NCBI GenBank assembly: GCA_945643635.1 | Contig: CALZFC010000006.1 | Location: forward strand, 10,834,001-10,898,000 | DNA: 64,000 nucleotides | DNA from: Allodiplogaster sudhausi | Lineage: Eukaryota > Nematoda > Chromadorea > Rhabditida > Diplogasteridae | Direction: 5' to 3' | Shown here: positions 1-11,663 of the stretch, piece after piece | How the letters are laid out: each line of letters starts with the position of its first letter | How positions within the stretch are numbered: position 1 is the stretch's first letter | Made by a program: the position numbers and the translations under genes | The notes under the pieces: model-generated | Database searches by the model: none | What the model was told of the DNA's origin: nothing | What the model saw: the letters and a program-made list of their open reading frames with translations, nothing else

Positions 1-2262
1 GTCTGTTCTCCCTTTCTCGCTATCTCCCGCCCTCGGTCTCTCCGTTCCATTCTTTCTCTCTCTTTCTCTCTCTTTCTCTCTCTCTCTTTCCATCTCGCTC
101 TCGCTGTTCTCTTTCTTCTCTTTTGTTCTCTGTTTACTTGTCTCGTTGCTCTCCATCTATGCATACCTCTCTCCTTTTCTATCTCGTGCTTACTTAATCT
201 AATTAGCATATGCCACAGGGTATGAAATGCTAAGCTACGTTAATGAAATCGCGCTTTTGAAATTAACTCGGACAAAAGACAAGAAAATTTAAGCAGGAGG
301 AAGTTGGGTTCAATCTCTGTATTCGATCTAAGGTTTTTAGATAAGCCTTCACAAATCTTCGAAAACATGAAAATGATAGGAAAAAAGCGGTAAAATCATG
401 GAAGTCGTCATTTCCGGTTGTCATGGCTGCGGCTGTTTTTGCGTCTCCTCTTGAGCAGCAATTACAGGACGAGCAGACCTTCGCAGTGATATCGTAACAG
501 CAGTTAATGTGGCTTTGCATGGGGCTGTCGCAGTGGGAGAATGGAACTCCTGCCAATGGCTTATTGCAAGAGTTCAAGGTATCTCGATGTCATAGAAGTG
601 TGATTCTTAGACATTCAGCCAAAAAAGTGTCGATTGCAAAAGATTGGTGCTATGCACGATGAAGGGGCTTCTCTCACGTTCACTTGCCTTATGCTTCGTC
701 CCTCAATAAATCAGCAGCCAGAAAGGTCTCAGGATGAAAATGTTTTTGTCATACTCACCTGATGAAGCACATCACTTCTAGAACAGGTCATTCGCTTGTC
801 ATGCCACTCTTCTATCAGATATTCTAAGGCCATCTCCGTCTGTAGTAGTGAGAAGCTTCTCTCTCACTTTGTCACTATCTTTATCTCCCTCTCTCTCTCT
901 CTTTCATTTTTCTCTCGCACTCTCTCTCTCTTTCCATTGGTGCATGATTTACGAGCAAATTCGGAGTGTAGTACATCTGCTGCACAAAAACCTCACCTCT
1001 CACCTCTCCTTGCATCTTTGGTGCGTCGTACGATCTTCGTACTTTTTTAGATGCTTCTCCCCTCCCCCTCTGGTCCTCTCTTCGGTCTCTTCTCTCTCCT
1101 CTCTCTCCCTCTTCTCTTCTTTCTCTTTCTCTCTCTTCTCTCCCTTCTCTTTCCTTAACTCCAACCGTGCGGGGGCGTTCAATTCTGTGCAATTTGCGAA
1201 GAGCGGAGAAGAAGAAGGAGGAGTTAGATATCGTCAAATATAAGGACAAAGGAGAGAGTGCGCGAGACGAAGGAGGAGGGGAGGGAAAGGGCAGGTGCAC
1301 CCGCCCCGGGGGGCGAATGCCAAGGCAGATTGCCAGTAGGGGGGCCATGCCATGGCGGCGCTCACTCCACTCCGCTGCCATTTCTCCCCCCGGAAGGGCA
1401 GAGAGATACACATTCTATACCCACCCGAGGCCATGATCCGTGGCAGTACTCTCCCTCTCTCCCTCTCCCTCTCTCTCTCTCTCTTTGTCTCTCTCTCTGT
1501 CCCTCACTCTCTTCTCTCTCTCATTATATGTCTCCATTCTCTCTCTCCTCTCTCTCTCAGCTTTTCCTTGCCCTCGCTGCGCACTTTCCGACTTTGCAGT
1601 GTTGCCCAATGACATTAGAGCCAGTTGTGGCGCTACGCCTCCTTCAAGCCTTTCATTTTCTTTATAACATTGGGACAGCGCCTGAAAATATGGAGAGAGA
1701 TTGAGGATAGTAGAGAGACAAGAAAGGAAAAGGAAGGGAAAGTGAGAGTAAAAAAAGAGAGAGATCGAGGAGTAGCGGAGAGAGAGTCGTCGATTGTCTA
1801 TTCGTAGTCACTGCAGGCGTAACACTGCAAGGCCTGAGCGCATCCTCACTCTTGATCCTTTGATGTCTCTTCTCTCTTTCTCCCTCTCTCTCTCTCCCTA
1901 TCTCGGTCTCGCCCCTCATGCCCCATGTTCTTAGATGTGCTACAGTCATCTCTGCCTCTCTCTCCTCCCACTCGTTCAGAGTGATCATTCATTTTTTTCA
2001 CTTCTCTCTAAAGTTCCAATATAAGCCTTGCTTGCCTCACAATCTCATCGCTTCATTTGCCTCCTTCGGACTTTCCGAGATCTTTGTCTTTTCTCTCTTT
2101 CACAGTTGTTCACCAGCTCTCGCTTTGTATAACTGTAGTAATAAAGGGTATTCGCGAACAGTTCACGTGCCATTCATTGGTTTTAAGTGTTTGGTGTCTA
2201 TTCAGGAGCGTACGGTAGTGAGGGATCTCGATAGTAGAAGAGAAGCAGAAAGGAGTGAGAAG
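1..2262. other. CT-rich spacer upstream of warthog gene
   Basis: The stretch consists largely of (CT)n and degenerate pyrimidine runs, for example at 45-110, 880-930, 1085-1150 and 1440-1560. The long open frames here are Ser/Leu- or Arg/Glu-rich translations of these runs and are not credible proteins. The only protein-like exception is the cysteine-rich frame at 263-577, listed separately. The last few hundred bases before 2263 should hold the warthog promoter and 5' UTR, but no core element was identified with confidence. Confidence 0.7.
263..577 (-). CDS. unrecognised cysteine-rich open frame, possible terminal exon
   Basis: A minus-strand frame outside the CT repeats has a cluster of closely spaced cysteines near its start, including adjacent pairs (INCCYD, CNCCS) and a CSSC motif, followed by a hydrophobic, less structured tail. 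There is no in-frame ATG at the beginning, so if real it is an internal or terminal exon whose acceptor was not located. It is not Wart-like. The cysteine spacing could be a small secreted domain, but no family was recognised and it may be chance. Confidence 0.22.
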   Translation of the reverse strand: MNSCNKPLAGVPFSHCDSPMQSHINCCYDITAKVCSSCNCCSRGDAKTAAAMTTGNDDFHDFTAFFLSFSCFRRFVKAYLKTLDRIQRLNPTSSCLNFLVFCPS

Positions 2263-2415
2263 ATGTCTCTTCGGCTGGTGCTGGCCGCCGTCCTCGCCGT
2301 CTCGCTGGCCACTGCCGACAGGTCGTCCTGCGACAAGGGAGGATTGCCGTACAAACTCGTTGTCGATGACAAGAGCACGCCAGGTCAGGAGACAGTTCAT
2401 TCCCGGAGAGATAGC

Positions 2416-2457
<42 letters not shown>

Positions 2458-5400
2458 ATAGGCAAATCGAGGTAAATATGTATATAATGAGATGATCTAA
2501 CAGAATGAATGGACATTCATAGAACGTCTTCTTAAACTATTATGCAAGGTCTTTTTTTTATTCAAACTGATGGTTAGCTTCCTCAACGATCTCCTAGAAT
2601 TTAGCTAATTTCATCAGTTAAAAAAATGTCAACGTAGTGGTTGATTTCTCTGTCCAGGGTGGGCTGTTTCATTAAGAGTATGAGTGAGCCAGATCAATCA
2701 CTCACACTCCTCACAAAATGGGATCTAGTCATCTTCTCTTTCCCTCTCCGATCCTCATGGCATTGCCAAGGGAAGCTTTTCTTTGTTGCTGGTTGACCCG
2801 ATTGATCCACTTCAGCCTTTTCTCTATCAAATAGCACAGTTAATTTCTACAAATCAGTTTGTGACCTCCCCGAACATTAACAAAGGGATTAATCAAGAAA
2901 GCAAATTAATCCATTTATAGCAATGCATAGAATGAGTGGATCAAATGAATCTCTGGAAAGAAGCCTAAAGTGCTGGTTCAGAACTCCGCTGCCAGAAGGC
3001 GGACAAGTGCTTCAACTCGCTCTCCGCTTCGGTCAGTCTTTTCTTGTTAAGATTAGAGGCGAATCTTGAAAGGTGTAAATAACAAATTTATTATCATTTC
3101 TATTTAAAGCCTTTAAAAAATTCTATTTCAGCAATGCGGCGAGTACACCGAGGGCGTGTGCAGCGGAGTGAACCAGTGGACGGGCGGGCTCACCGAGACC
3201 AGCAATGGCACTCATGTCACGTCAGTTATCGCCCCCTTTCAGAACTTGCACATCAACGTAGACTACAGTAATCGTTCAATTATTATATTTTATTGGTATC
3301 TTCTTCTTCAAGTAACTTCGACGATTATCGAGACGATTGAAACTGTATTTATTCGGCTCGGGGCTTCGAGATGCTTGGAACCAGCCTTGAGAGGGCATAA
3401 AAAGTTGAGTGGCGAAGCGGGCAAGAGAGCATCAGTATAAGCTGAAGCGTTCTGAAGCCGGTTTCGAATTCAGCTTTAGTTTGGTTTGCATGCTCGGACT
3501 GGGTCCACCTCCCAGTGGAGGGGGCCTTATTGACCACCCACGCAAGCCTTTGTGGATGTTGGGTGGAACAAAAAAGAAGAAGAAGAAGAAGAACATGATT
3601 GGCCAAGGGCAATGCCTGTTCTTGACTCAGCTTTCCCCTGAGTCCTGCAGAGAAGAATTAATGCAGGCTAGAAAGAACCACAGACCGCTGTTTGTTTCGC
3701 ACTACGCAAAAGAAATTAAGTTAATCCTGATCTGGTGTTCCAATGTCTTGCCGCTTATAAATTAGCATCTATGTGGATAGAGTTTTGCTCAACTTATAAA
3801 TTGAATATAATGTAAGAAACAAATTAATGAGATCGATTTTTGCAGGCTGAAAACTCGCTGCTGCTCGTTCGCGGGCCTCTCTTCAGCTCACGCCATCGAG
3901 ACTGTGACACTCAGTGATGGGGACGAGTACTCGGGAGGAGAGTCCAGCACCAAGCACGGACAGCCAGCATTCGACATCGTCAAGGAGGTCCTCAAGACTG
4001 TCACGGATGATGGACGGTTAGAGATAGAGAGAAAAAAGAGAGAGACAGTGAGAAAGAGAGAAAAAAGAGAGAAGGAGACAGAGGAAGAGAACGATGAGAG
4101 ACAGGAACAAGGTGTTATGAGAGGGAAAAAACTTGTGACTGTTCGAGAGTTCAGCGAGGAAGAACTTTGAAACCACTCAAGTTTTTGTTGTGCCCTAATT
4201 GAATTACTTTTTGGTTGTCACTTTTTGGGCTATTGAGCCTTTTTGAAATATACCTGAGAGAAGAAGGGTGTGATAGAGAGCCAGAAGTGCATGGAAAAGA
4301 ATCCTTTTTGATCTCCTAAGTTCGGATAAAGCTTCCCTCTGCTGGTGAAAACCTTCTATAGTTATTTTATCCCTCATCCTGCCACGCGATAAAATTTGCT
4401 TCAATGACAATGAAACGTAGTATGAGAGAGAAAGAGAAATAGGGCAAGAGAGGGTTACAAAGACAAAGAAGAAAGAGAGAGAGAGCTGGGGCAATCATAC
4501 CAGATCACCTCAGGCAGTGAAATCATGTGAGTTCGCTAAATTGACGTAACTAGAGAAAGGAACAATTTATAAAAAACAAAAGTAGCTGCGAGAGAACTCG
4601 AAATAGCCTTAGAGAATGGGAGAGAGAGGGGCGAGAGATAAGATAAAATGTGAACGTCAACAGGAGAGTGAGAAGAGAGAAAGAGAGAGTCCTTCAATCC
4701 CCCTTTCTCTCACCCCTTTCCCTTTCTATTTCGATTCGTCACTTTCTCTTTTATCACTTTCCGATATATCCTTCATCACCATTGGTGACCTCTGCTTATT
4801 CAGTTATGACACCTTGTCATGAAAGAGAAGTGGCACCACACTCATAGTAGGAGTAGAGAGAGAGAGAGAGAGAGGGCGTAGAGAAAGAGAGATGGCTGAT
4901 TCAGTGTCGAATACATCATCACTCTCTACCGCGTGCCATGCGACAACGCTGAGGAGTCCGCGCCCGCCAAGGCACCCGCTACCGGACTCGGAATCCGCAG
5001 ACTTAAGGATAACGTCGAAGTGTAAGTTAGAGAGAGAGCGAAAGAGAGAGAGAGAGAGAGTGAGAGAGAGAGAGACTCTTCTCCCCTGCAGCGCCTCTCT
5101 CTCCTCCCGCCAGCACGTTCTCGTGAATCTGCTGGACGAGCTGAGCGACGATGAATACGAACAACTTGCACGTATCATCTTCAGACGGTACTCGGACATA
5201 GAGAAACAGTTACGGCACTTACTCTTTCGTTTTGTTCTTTCTCGCTCCATTACGTTCACCTTTGCACCGAACTTATAGTCTTCGCTATTATTCGCTGTGT
5301 TCTGCTTCTCCGCGCCTCAGGGCATTGAAGTCCTCCTTCTGCCAGCAATCTCCTGACTCATGGGAAGAAGCACTGTGCAGGCTGCCTTTCCAAGAGCGAG

Positions 5401-7630
5401 TGAATGGAAAGTGCCTCGAGCAGGCTGCTCTGCCTCGCCTTGTTACGTCTTCCCAGCATGCATTCTCTCCCCAATAAAGGAGGGCATTGTGTAATTGCGA
5501 AAGTGCACCAAAACGAGTTCGACCTAAACCTTCTTTCTATGACGCATTCTTTATCTTTCTCTCTTCTCTCTCTCTCTTTTCCAATCTCTCTCTCTTTTTC
5601 TCTCTCTTCGATACGCCTCTCACTCCTCATCTTGTTTTCATTCAATCCACTTTGCACACACTCTAACAGCAGAGAACCGTAGAGAGGGGCAGAAACTAGT
5701 CTCGATTTATAACCTTTGATTGTTTCAGCTCTCTCAAGGAGAAGAACATTGGCAGACGCGCGTCCTACTCGCAGGTCACTGCTTTCACTTCATTTTCGAA
5801 GCGAGCCCTACCCGATACAATCAAAGACAAAATAGCAAAAATAATTTGTATTGACTAAAGTCGTGTCTTCTCAGGGCCCCGATGCGGGCTTCCAGGCGGA
5901 CACCTACGTTGAGCAGGTGAGGAGTGTTATGTAACGAGATTGAATAAGAATATAATAGTGTCTTATTGCTCTATAGACAAATAAATATAGACAAATATGG
6001 ATATAATTGATTGTTTACTGGGCAAGGGCATCGGCTCTGACTACGAGCAGCAGCAGCCTCAGGCCGCGCCTCAGCCTCAGCCTCAGCCTCAGCCACAACA
6101 GTTCCAGAGCGCCCCTGTGCAGCAGGCACCGCAGCAGCAGTTCCAGAGTGCTCCTGTTCAGCAGCAGCCGCAGTTCGTCCAGGTCGGATATCAATCTGTG
6201 GACAATTCAATAGATGATAGAATCCACTTGAGTTTCTCTGAAATACAAAAGAAACATTCGATACTCTTCACTGATATGTAATTTCAGAAAGTGATCCTTT
6301 CTATTGTAGCCCGCACCGATTGCCCAAGGCGCCGTGCTGCAAGGTCCGTCGCAGTACGCCGCTCCTCCGCCACCGCTCCCGCCTCCACCTCCTCCTCCCC
6401 CCAACCAGCTCTGGCCAATGCCCCAGCTCGGCCCCTCTGGCGGCGGCGGCGGCTACGCCATCGCTCCCCCTCCCCCCGTGCAGCTCCCCCCTCAGCCCTC
6501 GTACGCCTTCCCCCCTCCTCCCCAGCCTAGCTTCCCCATCCAACCACCGACCTTCCAGCAGCCTCCCGCCTTCCACGGCCCTGCCGGATGCGCCGCGGCT
6601 GCGCCTTGCGGAGTCAGTACTTCTTTTATCACTAAATTTTTATTTTATTTTAACTGTAAATTATAATTCTGGAAGAAAAAAAACATACACAACTTTCCAA
6701 TTCCAAACCAAAGTATTCCATTTGCAGTGCGGCGGCTGCGGAGGAGGCGGCGGCGGCGGCGGGCTCGGCGGTCTGCTCCAGTGCTTCTCCGGCGATACAC
6801 TCGTCTACACGCCCGAGGGCCCCAAGTCCATGCGCGAGCTCAAGGCCGGCGAGAGCGTTCTCAGCATCGAGGGAGCTCAGGTAGATCGACTTCTCCTTCT
6901 GTTGCTATTCAGCTCATTCTTACTAAAAAAGAAAGATTGCCAAATGTTCTTGTGCAGGTGACTTACTCGCCCGTCGTCACGTTCATGCACCGCGACGAGG
7001 AGGAGATTGGCGAGTTCTACCAGCTGGAGACGGTCAGTGAAACTAAGAGTGAAAGAAAGGAATAGACAATCTATCAAAGATAAATGAAAAAAAAGAAGAA
7101 ATACAAGAAAGATCGTGCCATTTCAGGAGTCTGGCGACAGCCTGAAGTTGACTGGCGCCCATTTGATCTACGCGGGAAGCTGCGCGGGCGTGGCGCCGAA
7201 GAAGCCGATCCGCGCCGAGCAAGTGGAAGTGGGCGACTGCGTCCACCAACTGCTCTCTGCCAAGACTGGCGTCTTCGCCCGCACGCGCATCGTCAGCATC
7301 TCCATGGTCAGCACAGGCTAAGAAGGCCTATTTTTGATCTCTCAAAAGTAATCGATGACTAATCAGGTGCAAGAGGCTGGAATCTACGCGCCCTTGACAG
7401 TGACGGGTGACATCATCACGAATGACGTGCTCGCCTCGTGCCACTCTCATCTCGTGCTGCGCAACCTGCAGCAGTCCGTCTTCGAGATCTACCACGGCGT
7501 CCAGGGCTTCTTCTCTGGCGCCAAGAATTCCGTGGTCGACGAGGCAGGCGACGCGGATCTCCCCTACGGACTCTCCACCATCATGGCCTCCCTCGACGTT
7601 CTCCTTCCCACTTCTTACATTAAGTATTAG
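2263..7630 (+). CDS. warthog-type hedgehog-related protein (Wart + linker + Hint)
   Basis: The model has 14 exons: 2263-2383, 2982-3031, 3132-3220, 3846-4016, 4905-5021, 5092-5187, 5729-5774, 5875-5916, 6027-6182, 6310-6612, 6728-6880, 6958-7032, 7127-7306 and 7367-7630. All splice phases agree and give 1863 nt (620 aa). Residues 1-18 are a signal peptide. Residues 20-200 form a Wart-like cysteine-rich region (SCDKGGLPY, KADKCFNSL, RCCSFAGLSSAHAIE, YRVPCDN). A Gln/Pro/Gly-rich linker follows (about 245-410). The C-terminus is a Hint domain beginning CFSGDTLVYTPEG, with the block-B T-x-x-H motif (LTGAHLIYAG) and an HSHLVLRN region. In this family the Hint domain cleaves the precursor at its first Cys and releases the secreted N-terminal part, usually in cuticle-forming epithelium. 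The catalytic Cys and TxxH are both present, so processing looks intact. The exon-9 acceptor (AAG) and the exon-4 GTTAGA donor are weak. Which numbered wrt gene this matches is not known. An AATAAA lies at 7993. Confidence 0.93.
2415..2452. repeat. (GA)n microsatellite in warthog intron 1
   Basis: A perfect AG dinucleotide run lies just after the first donor of the warthog gene. Similar shorter runs occur in its introns 4 and 5. Confidence 0.9.
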
Positions 7631-8754
7631 TTGTTTTATTCCAGTGTTACAAGTATTGTAATAGTCCCTGCCTAGACTAATTACATAGTTGCCATAACAA
7701 TCCCGGAAACGTAGATCGTAGAGTTTACGTAGAGGGCTAGTAATTATGTAATAGAACTCGTGTATTTATAAATGCTGTAGAACTCCTTCGTCTCTCTAAG
7801 TATCTCGCTTGGGGCTGAATTGGCCTCTTTGGTCTTTGGTTGATATCAGTGGATGTCAATTCCTGCCCAAGAACGTCAAGAAAAGCCGTTGTTCTTCTCT
7901 CAAATCGTCGATGACTGGTCTTCTACGCCTTTCCTTCTCCTTTCGAATTCAGAAACATATCAGTGGCGCCATCGTTCTGTGGACGGCTGTTAAATAAATA
8001 TTTCAACTATTAGAAGAAGTGTGAAACGAAGAAAGAAAACCCTTGCTCAGGAGAAATGCAAGCCCGAATAGCTTCATGAGAATGAATACTCCTTCGGCGA
8101 AGAAGAGGTTGTGGTGACCTCCGTTAGAAATGTTGGAAAAGCTTTGAGAAATGGGTGGTGATACGGCCAAATCTTGCAATGTTACAATGAAAGAGACGGC
8201 TTAAAGCATTTCGTAAGGATGAATAGCTCATTTTGGCCTTCGACATGTTATTGCGGCTCCTTCATTCGCTATGAAGAACATGCTATCCGAATTGGAATGC
8301 TGTATGGAAGACTTTATTAAGAACGAACCCGTAAAGACATGGGATGATATTAATTGTGGCTAGTGAAAGCAAATAGTTGATACTCACGGTAAAACAGTTG
8401 GAAAACAAACGAACACAAGATCAGTGCAAGAGAACATTCAATACAAATTAAAGATAAGAAAAAAATATATTTTGAGGAGGTTTTCTTTGTATGAACGAAA
8501 TAAACTCTTTGTACTCTTCATAACATTTTCCTAAAACCAGATTATGATGTATTTTCTTCGGGACCAAAAGCAACAAGCCTTCCGAATGAAGAAATATACT
8601 ATAACAAGTGGAGATCCACAGTGAAAGTGTCCCGTGTGGTTTCCAAATTCGTGATGAGTCGTTAGTCATATTCAAAGAGAAGGAAACCGAGTCGAATGTG
8701 ATAGGCAAGACATAAAAATGACTGCTAAGGTAAGAAGTGCTAACTATAAGAACA
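7631..8754. other. intergenic region between convergent genes
   Basis: This 1.1-kb AT-rich stretch separates the warthog stop codon from the minus-strand stop at 8755. It should contain both 3' UTRs; an AATAAA at 7993 could serve the warthog gene. No protein-like open frame, tRNA or repeat stands out. Confidence 0.6.
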
Positions 8755-11105
8755 TTATAAAGGAAGAGCGTTGAGAGTGCTGGCGGCAGCCGCCTTCTCC
8801 TTGGCTGAGTCAGCCGGCTCTCCCCCTCTGCCACTCTGTGTCGATGCCGTGGCCTTCGCGGAGTCGGCCACGACTGTCTGGACGGAGGCGATGATTCCTT
8901 CGATGTCAATGGAAGAGGAGCGAGACGAATTAGAGTCGGTGTGAATTACTGGTCGAACTAAAAGAAGAACGGCATGATTGTCACTACTCTTTCGGCATTC
9001 CCATTCCGTTCATTCCCTCATCAGGCTGTTCACCCGATCATTCCCCCTTCCCCTCTCTCTAACCATGCACAGTTGGCAGAAGAGGCATGCCACCAAGCAG
9101 ACTGCCAGGCATAAGAGAGCCGTCGTAGTCGTCGAACTCCAGCTCGACCGACATGGACGACGACCCTCCCCCTCCTCGGACGGTCGTGAGGGGCGAGCCA
9201 TCCGCCCCACCTCCTCCACTCGCGAAGCCGCCCGCGGAAGAGCGGAGAGCTCTGCAAACAAGACGAACTATGCACCAATATAGATTCTTCTCTTGCAACA
9301 ATCTTCTTCATTCGGTTTCATATGTAACCAACCTACATAATACAATCGTGAAATTCAAAGCAGCAAGTCCTAACCGCGGTGTGCTCTGAACAGAAAGCTG
9401 AATGCCAATGCTGCGTTGAGTGACGATTCGGCAGCCTAGAGAAAGAGAGATGGAGAGAAAGAAAGAGCGAGAGATAGAAAGTGAGAAGGAGTGAGAGAGT
9501 GAGAGATCGAGAGGCAGAGGGAGATGCACACCATGAGTGAAGTGTGCCATGGAGGGCGGAAGCTGGCAGTGGCTGAGCTGTTTGGAGCTTCTCTTCCCTC
9601 CATTTCCTGCCCTGCCCACGGCCACTGTTCCATGGGTCGAGACATGCGTGCACTCCGTCTGGCCAGAGCGAATCATGTCATCGTTTTCGGTCGCCCTTTA
9701 AATGGCACGGTTACATATTTATTTATTTGACTACTTATCTATTTTATTTTATTTTATGTACTCAATTAATACGATACTAAGGAAGAAAAGAAATAGCGAT
9801 AAAAAATAAGAAGTACGAATACCCATTGCCGTCGCCGTCGCTCCTTCTCTCGGAGACAGCGGCCGCCCTCGCCTTCATCCTCCTCGTGATGGCTGTGCAT
9901 GCGAGAGGCGGCACGAGAATGAGCGTGGCCGCGAGGAAGAAGAGACCCGCGGCGATGCCCGCCTCGGGGCAGAGAAGAAGAGTGCACTGCGAGGGACCGA
10001 GGGCGGAAGCCACTACGGAGTGAGCGAACGGGGCATCTGCAAGCATTGTTGTGATATATGTATCTATTGTCGCAAATTGTTTTAGCCATAATGTTTATAT
10101 CTAAGTCATAATTTATAACGTTAAAGAATAAAATAATATGTGCTACTATTTATCATTCTTTTCAATATTCGACCAGAGAAAAGGGCAAAATGTCTGCATA
10201 CCTCGGACTTCGTAGACAATAAGAAATTGATGATCTTCGACATCAGCCGACGAGCCATTGGCAGTGGTTGCTCCTTGGTAGATGAAGAACAGGTCAATGT
10301 CCGCGTCAATTGTGAATGTCTCCGTCCATTTTCGCCTAACAATAAGCGAAGCTTAATACTTGTGCGACAAATGCAAATTATTGTATGCTAAATAATTATT
10401 TGTTGAATTATTCCAGTGAAAAAGGATGAAGAAAAATGACCTTGAACGCCGTCTTTCGCCGAGTCGAAAAGCGGGGGCGGAGAATGTCGAGTCATCGCTC
10501 CTCCACAAAAGATTCTGAATTTCCAAATATATGTACATACTTGTTTGCATGCAAACACCAATACGTAAATGTAAATTTTTATAATCAGATAAAATAATCG
10601 TTCCAAGCCCACAAGTAAAATATAAAATGGAAAGAGTTTGCTGACTCCGAAAGGTTGTCCAGAGAAGACAAGTAGGCGTGGTGTCCTGTGTCTCTCTACT
10701 TTCTTGGATGACGGCGGCGGCAGTCCTTCCTTGAGTCCGCTTCTCTCTCGGCGAAGACGTTCGATGATGACATCCACGTGAGACTGCCTCAAACATTCAT
10801 TCTTGCACATCACAACTGATCTGGATAAAAAAATATAATATGTATGTATATAATAAAGTGAATGATCTAAAATTTATCACATTTGACAGAATGTTCGACT
10901 AGCAAGGAACCATTAATAGCCCATCAAATAACACGAGTGAAATGTACTTTGACAGAGCGGGCAGCCGCCAAACGAGAGGAATCGCTCGAGAAGTCGCGCG
11001 CAGGCCGGAGTGAGGCATCTGAACTCTCCAAATGTTTTCTTTCATTTTCGAATTTCTTTTAATTCTTCTATTTCTTCTCTTTCTCCCTCCTCTCTCTCTC
11101 TTTGC

Positions 11106-11141
<36 letters not shown>

Positions 11142-11262
11142 ACCATAGCAATACAAGTGGAGTGTGGCACGAGAGGCACGGCGAGTCTGCCAGCCGTGGC
11201 GGGCAGCTCGCATCCACACGTGCAGTTGCCGCCACCGACGTCGCCGACGTCGCCGATTACTT
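8755..11262 (-). CDS. unrecognised single-pass membrane protein, 5' end not found
   Basis: Ten phase-consistent exons were assembled: 11144-11262, 10954-11018, 10646-10820, 10441-10514, 10202-10335, 9823-10036, 9532-9695, 9375-9435, 9064-9251 and 8755-8957, about 465 codons ending in TAA. The first exon has a Cys cluster (NCTCGCELPATAG) and the third begins SVVMCKNECLRQS. A transmembrane helix of about 25 residues (GIAAGLFFLAATLILVPPLAC) in the 9823-10036 exon is followed by basic residues (RRMKAR), so the C-terminus should be cytoplasmic: about 210 Ser/Gly/Ala-rich residues with acidic patches (ELEFDDYDG). No domain was recognised in the extracellular part. The gene lies about 400 bp downstream of the thrombospondin-repeat gene on the same strand, so an operon is possible, but no start codon or signal peptide exon was found. 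The 10441-10514 exon frame was chosen on phase and is the least certain. Confidence 0.68.
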
Positions 11263-11663
11263 CTGAAAAGTTTATTCTTTTATCATATTCTGCTTTTGGA
11301 CGAGGATAAGCAAGACAAGGCGATATTGTGTAGGGAGAGTGAGAGAGCAAGCCGACAAGGTATGTAAGAATCAACACTCAATCTGCATTTAGTCAAGATT
11401 CGTGGCACCAGGCTAAGCTAGCGTCTTTCTCTCCACCCGCTATCTTGCTTTATCTGATTCTGCCTCATGCTGATCGACCCACAGTCGTCATTTCATATTG
11501 ATCTTATGGAGAGCATAATATGTAAATTTTTATTTACATTATTTCCAGATTATTCATAAAACTGTGATGAACAAACAATTCGATATTTGAGCTTTATTGG
11601 AGTGTAGATTGATTGCATGGATTCGATGTAATAGTCCTTGTCCGCCCCTCCTCTTCCCCTCTC

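Noticed and set aside
1..2262. Several 60-176 codon Ser/Leu- and Arg/Glu-rich frames
   Set aside because: All derive from CT/GA microsatellites.
10140..10391. Plus-strand 83-codon frame
   Set aside because: It is the shadow of a minus-strand exon (10202-10335) that fits the phases of its neighbours.
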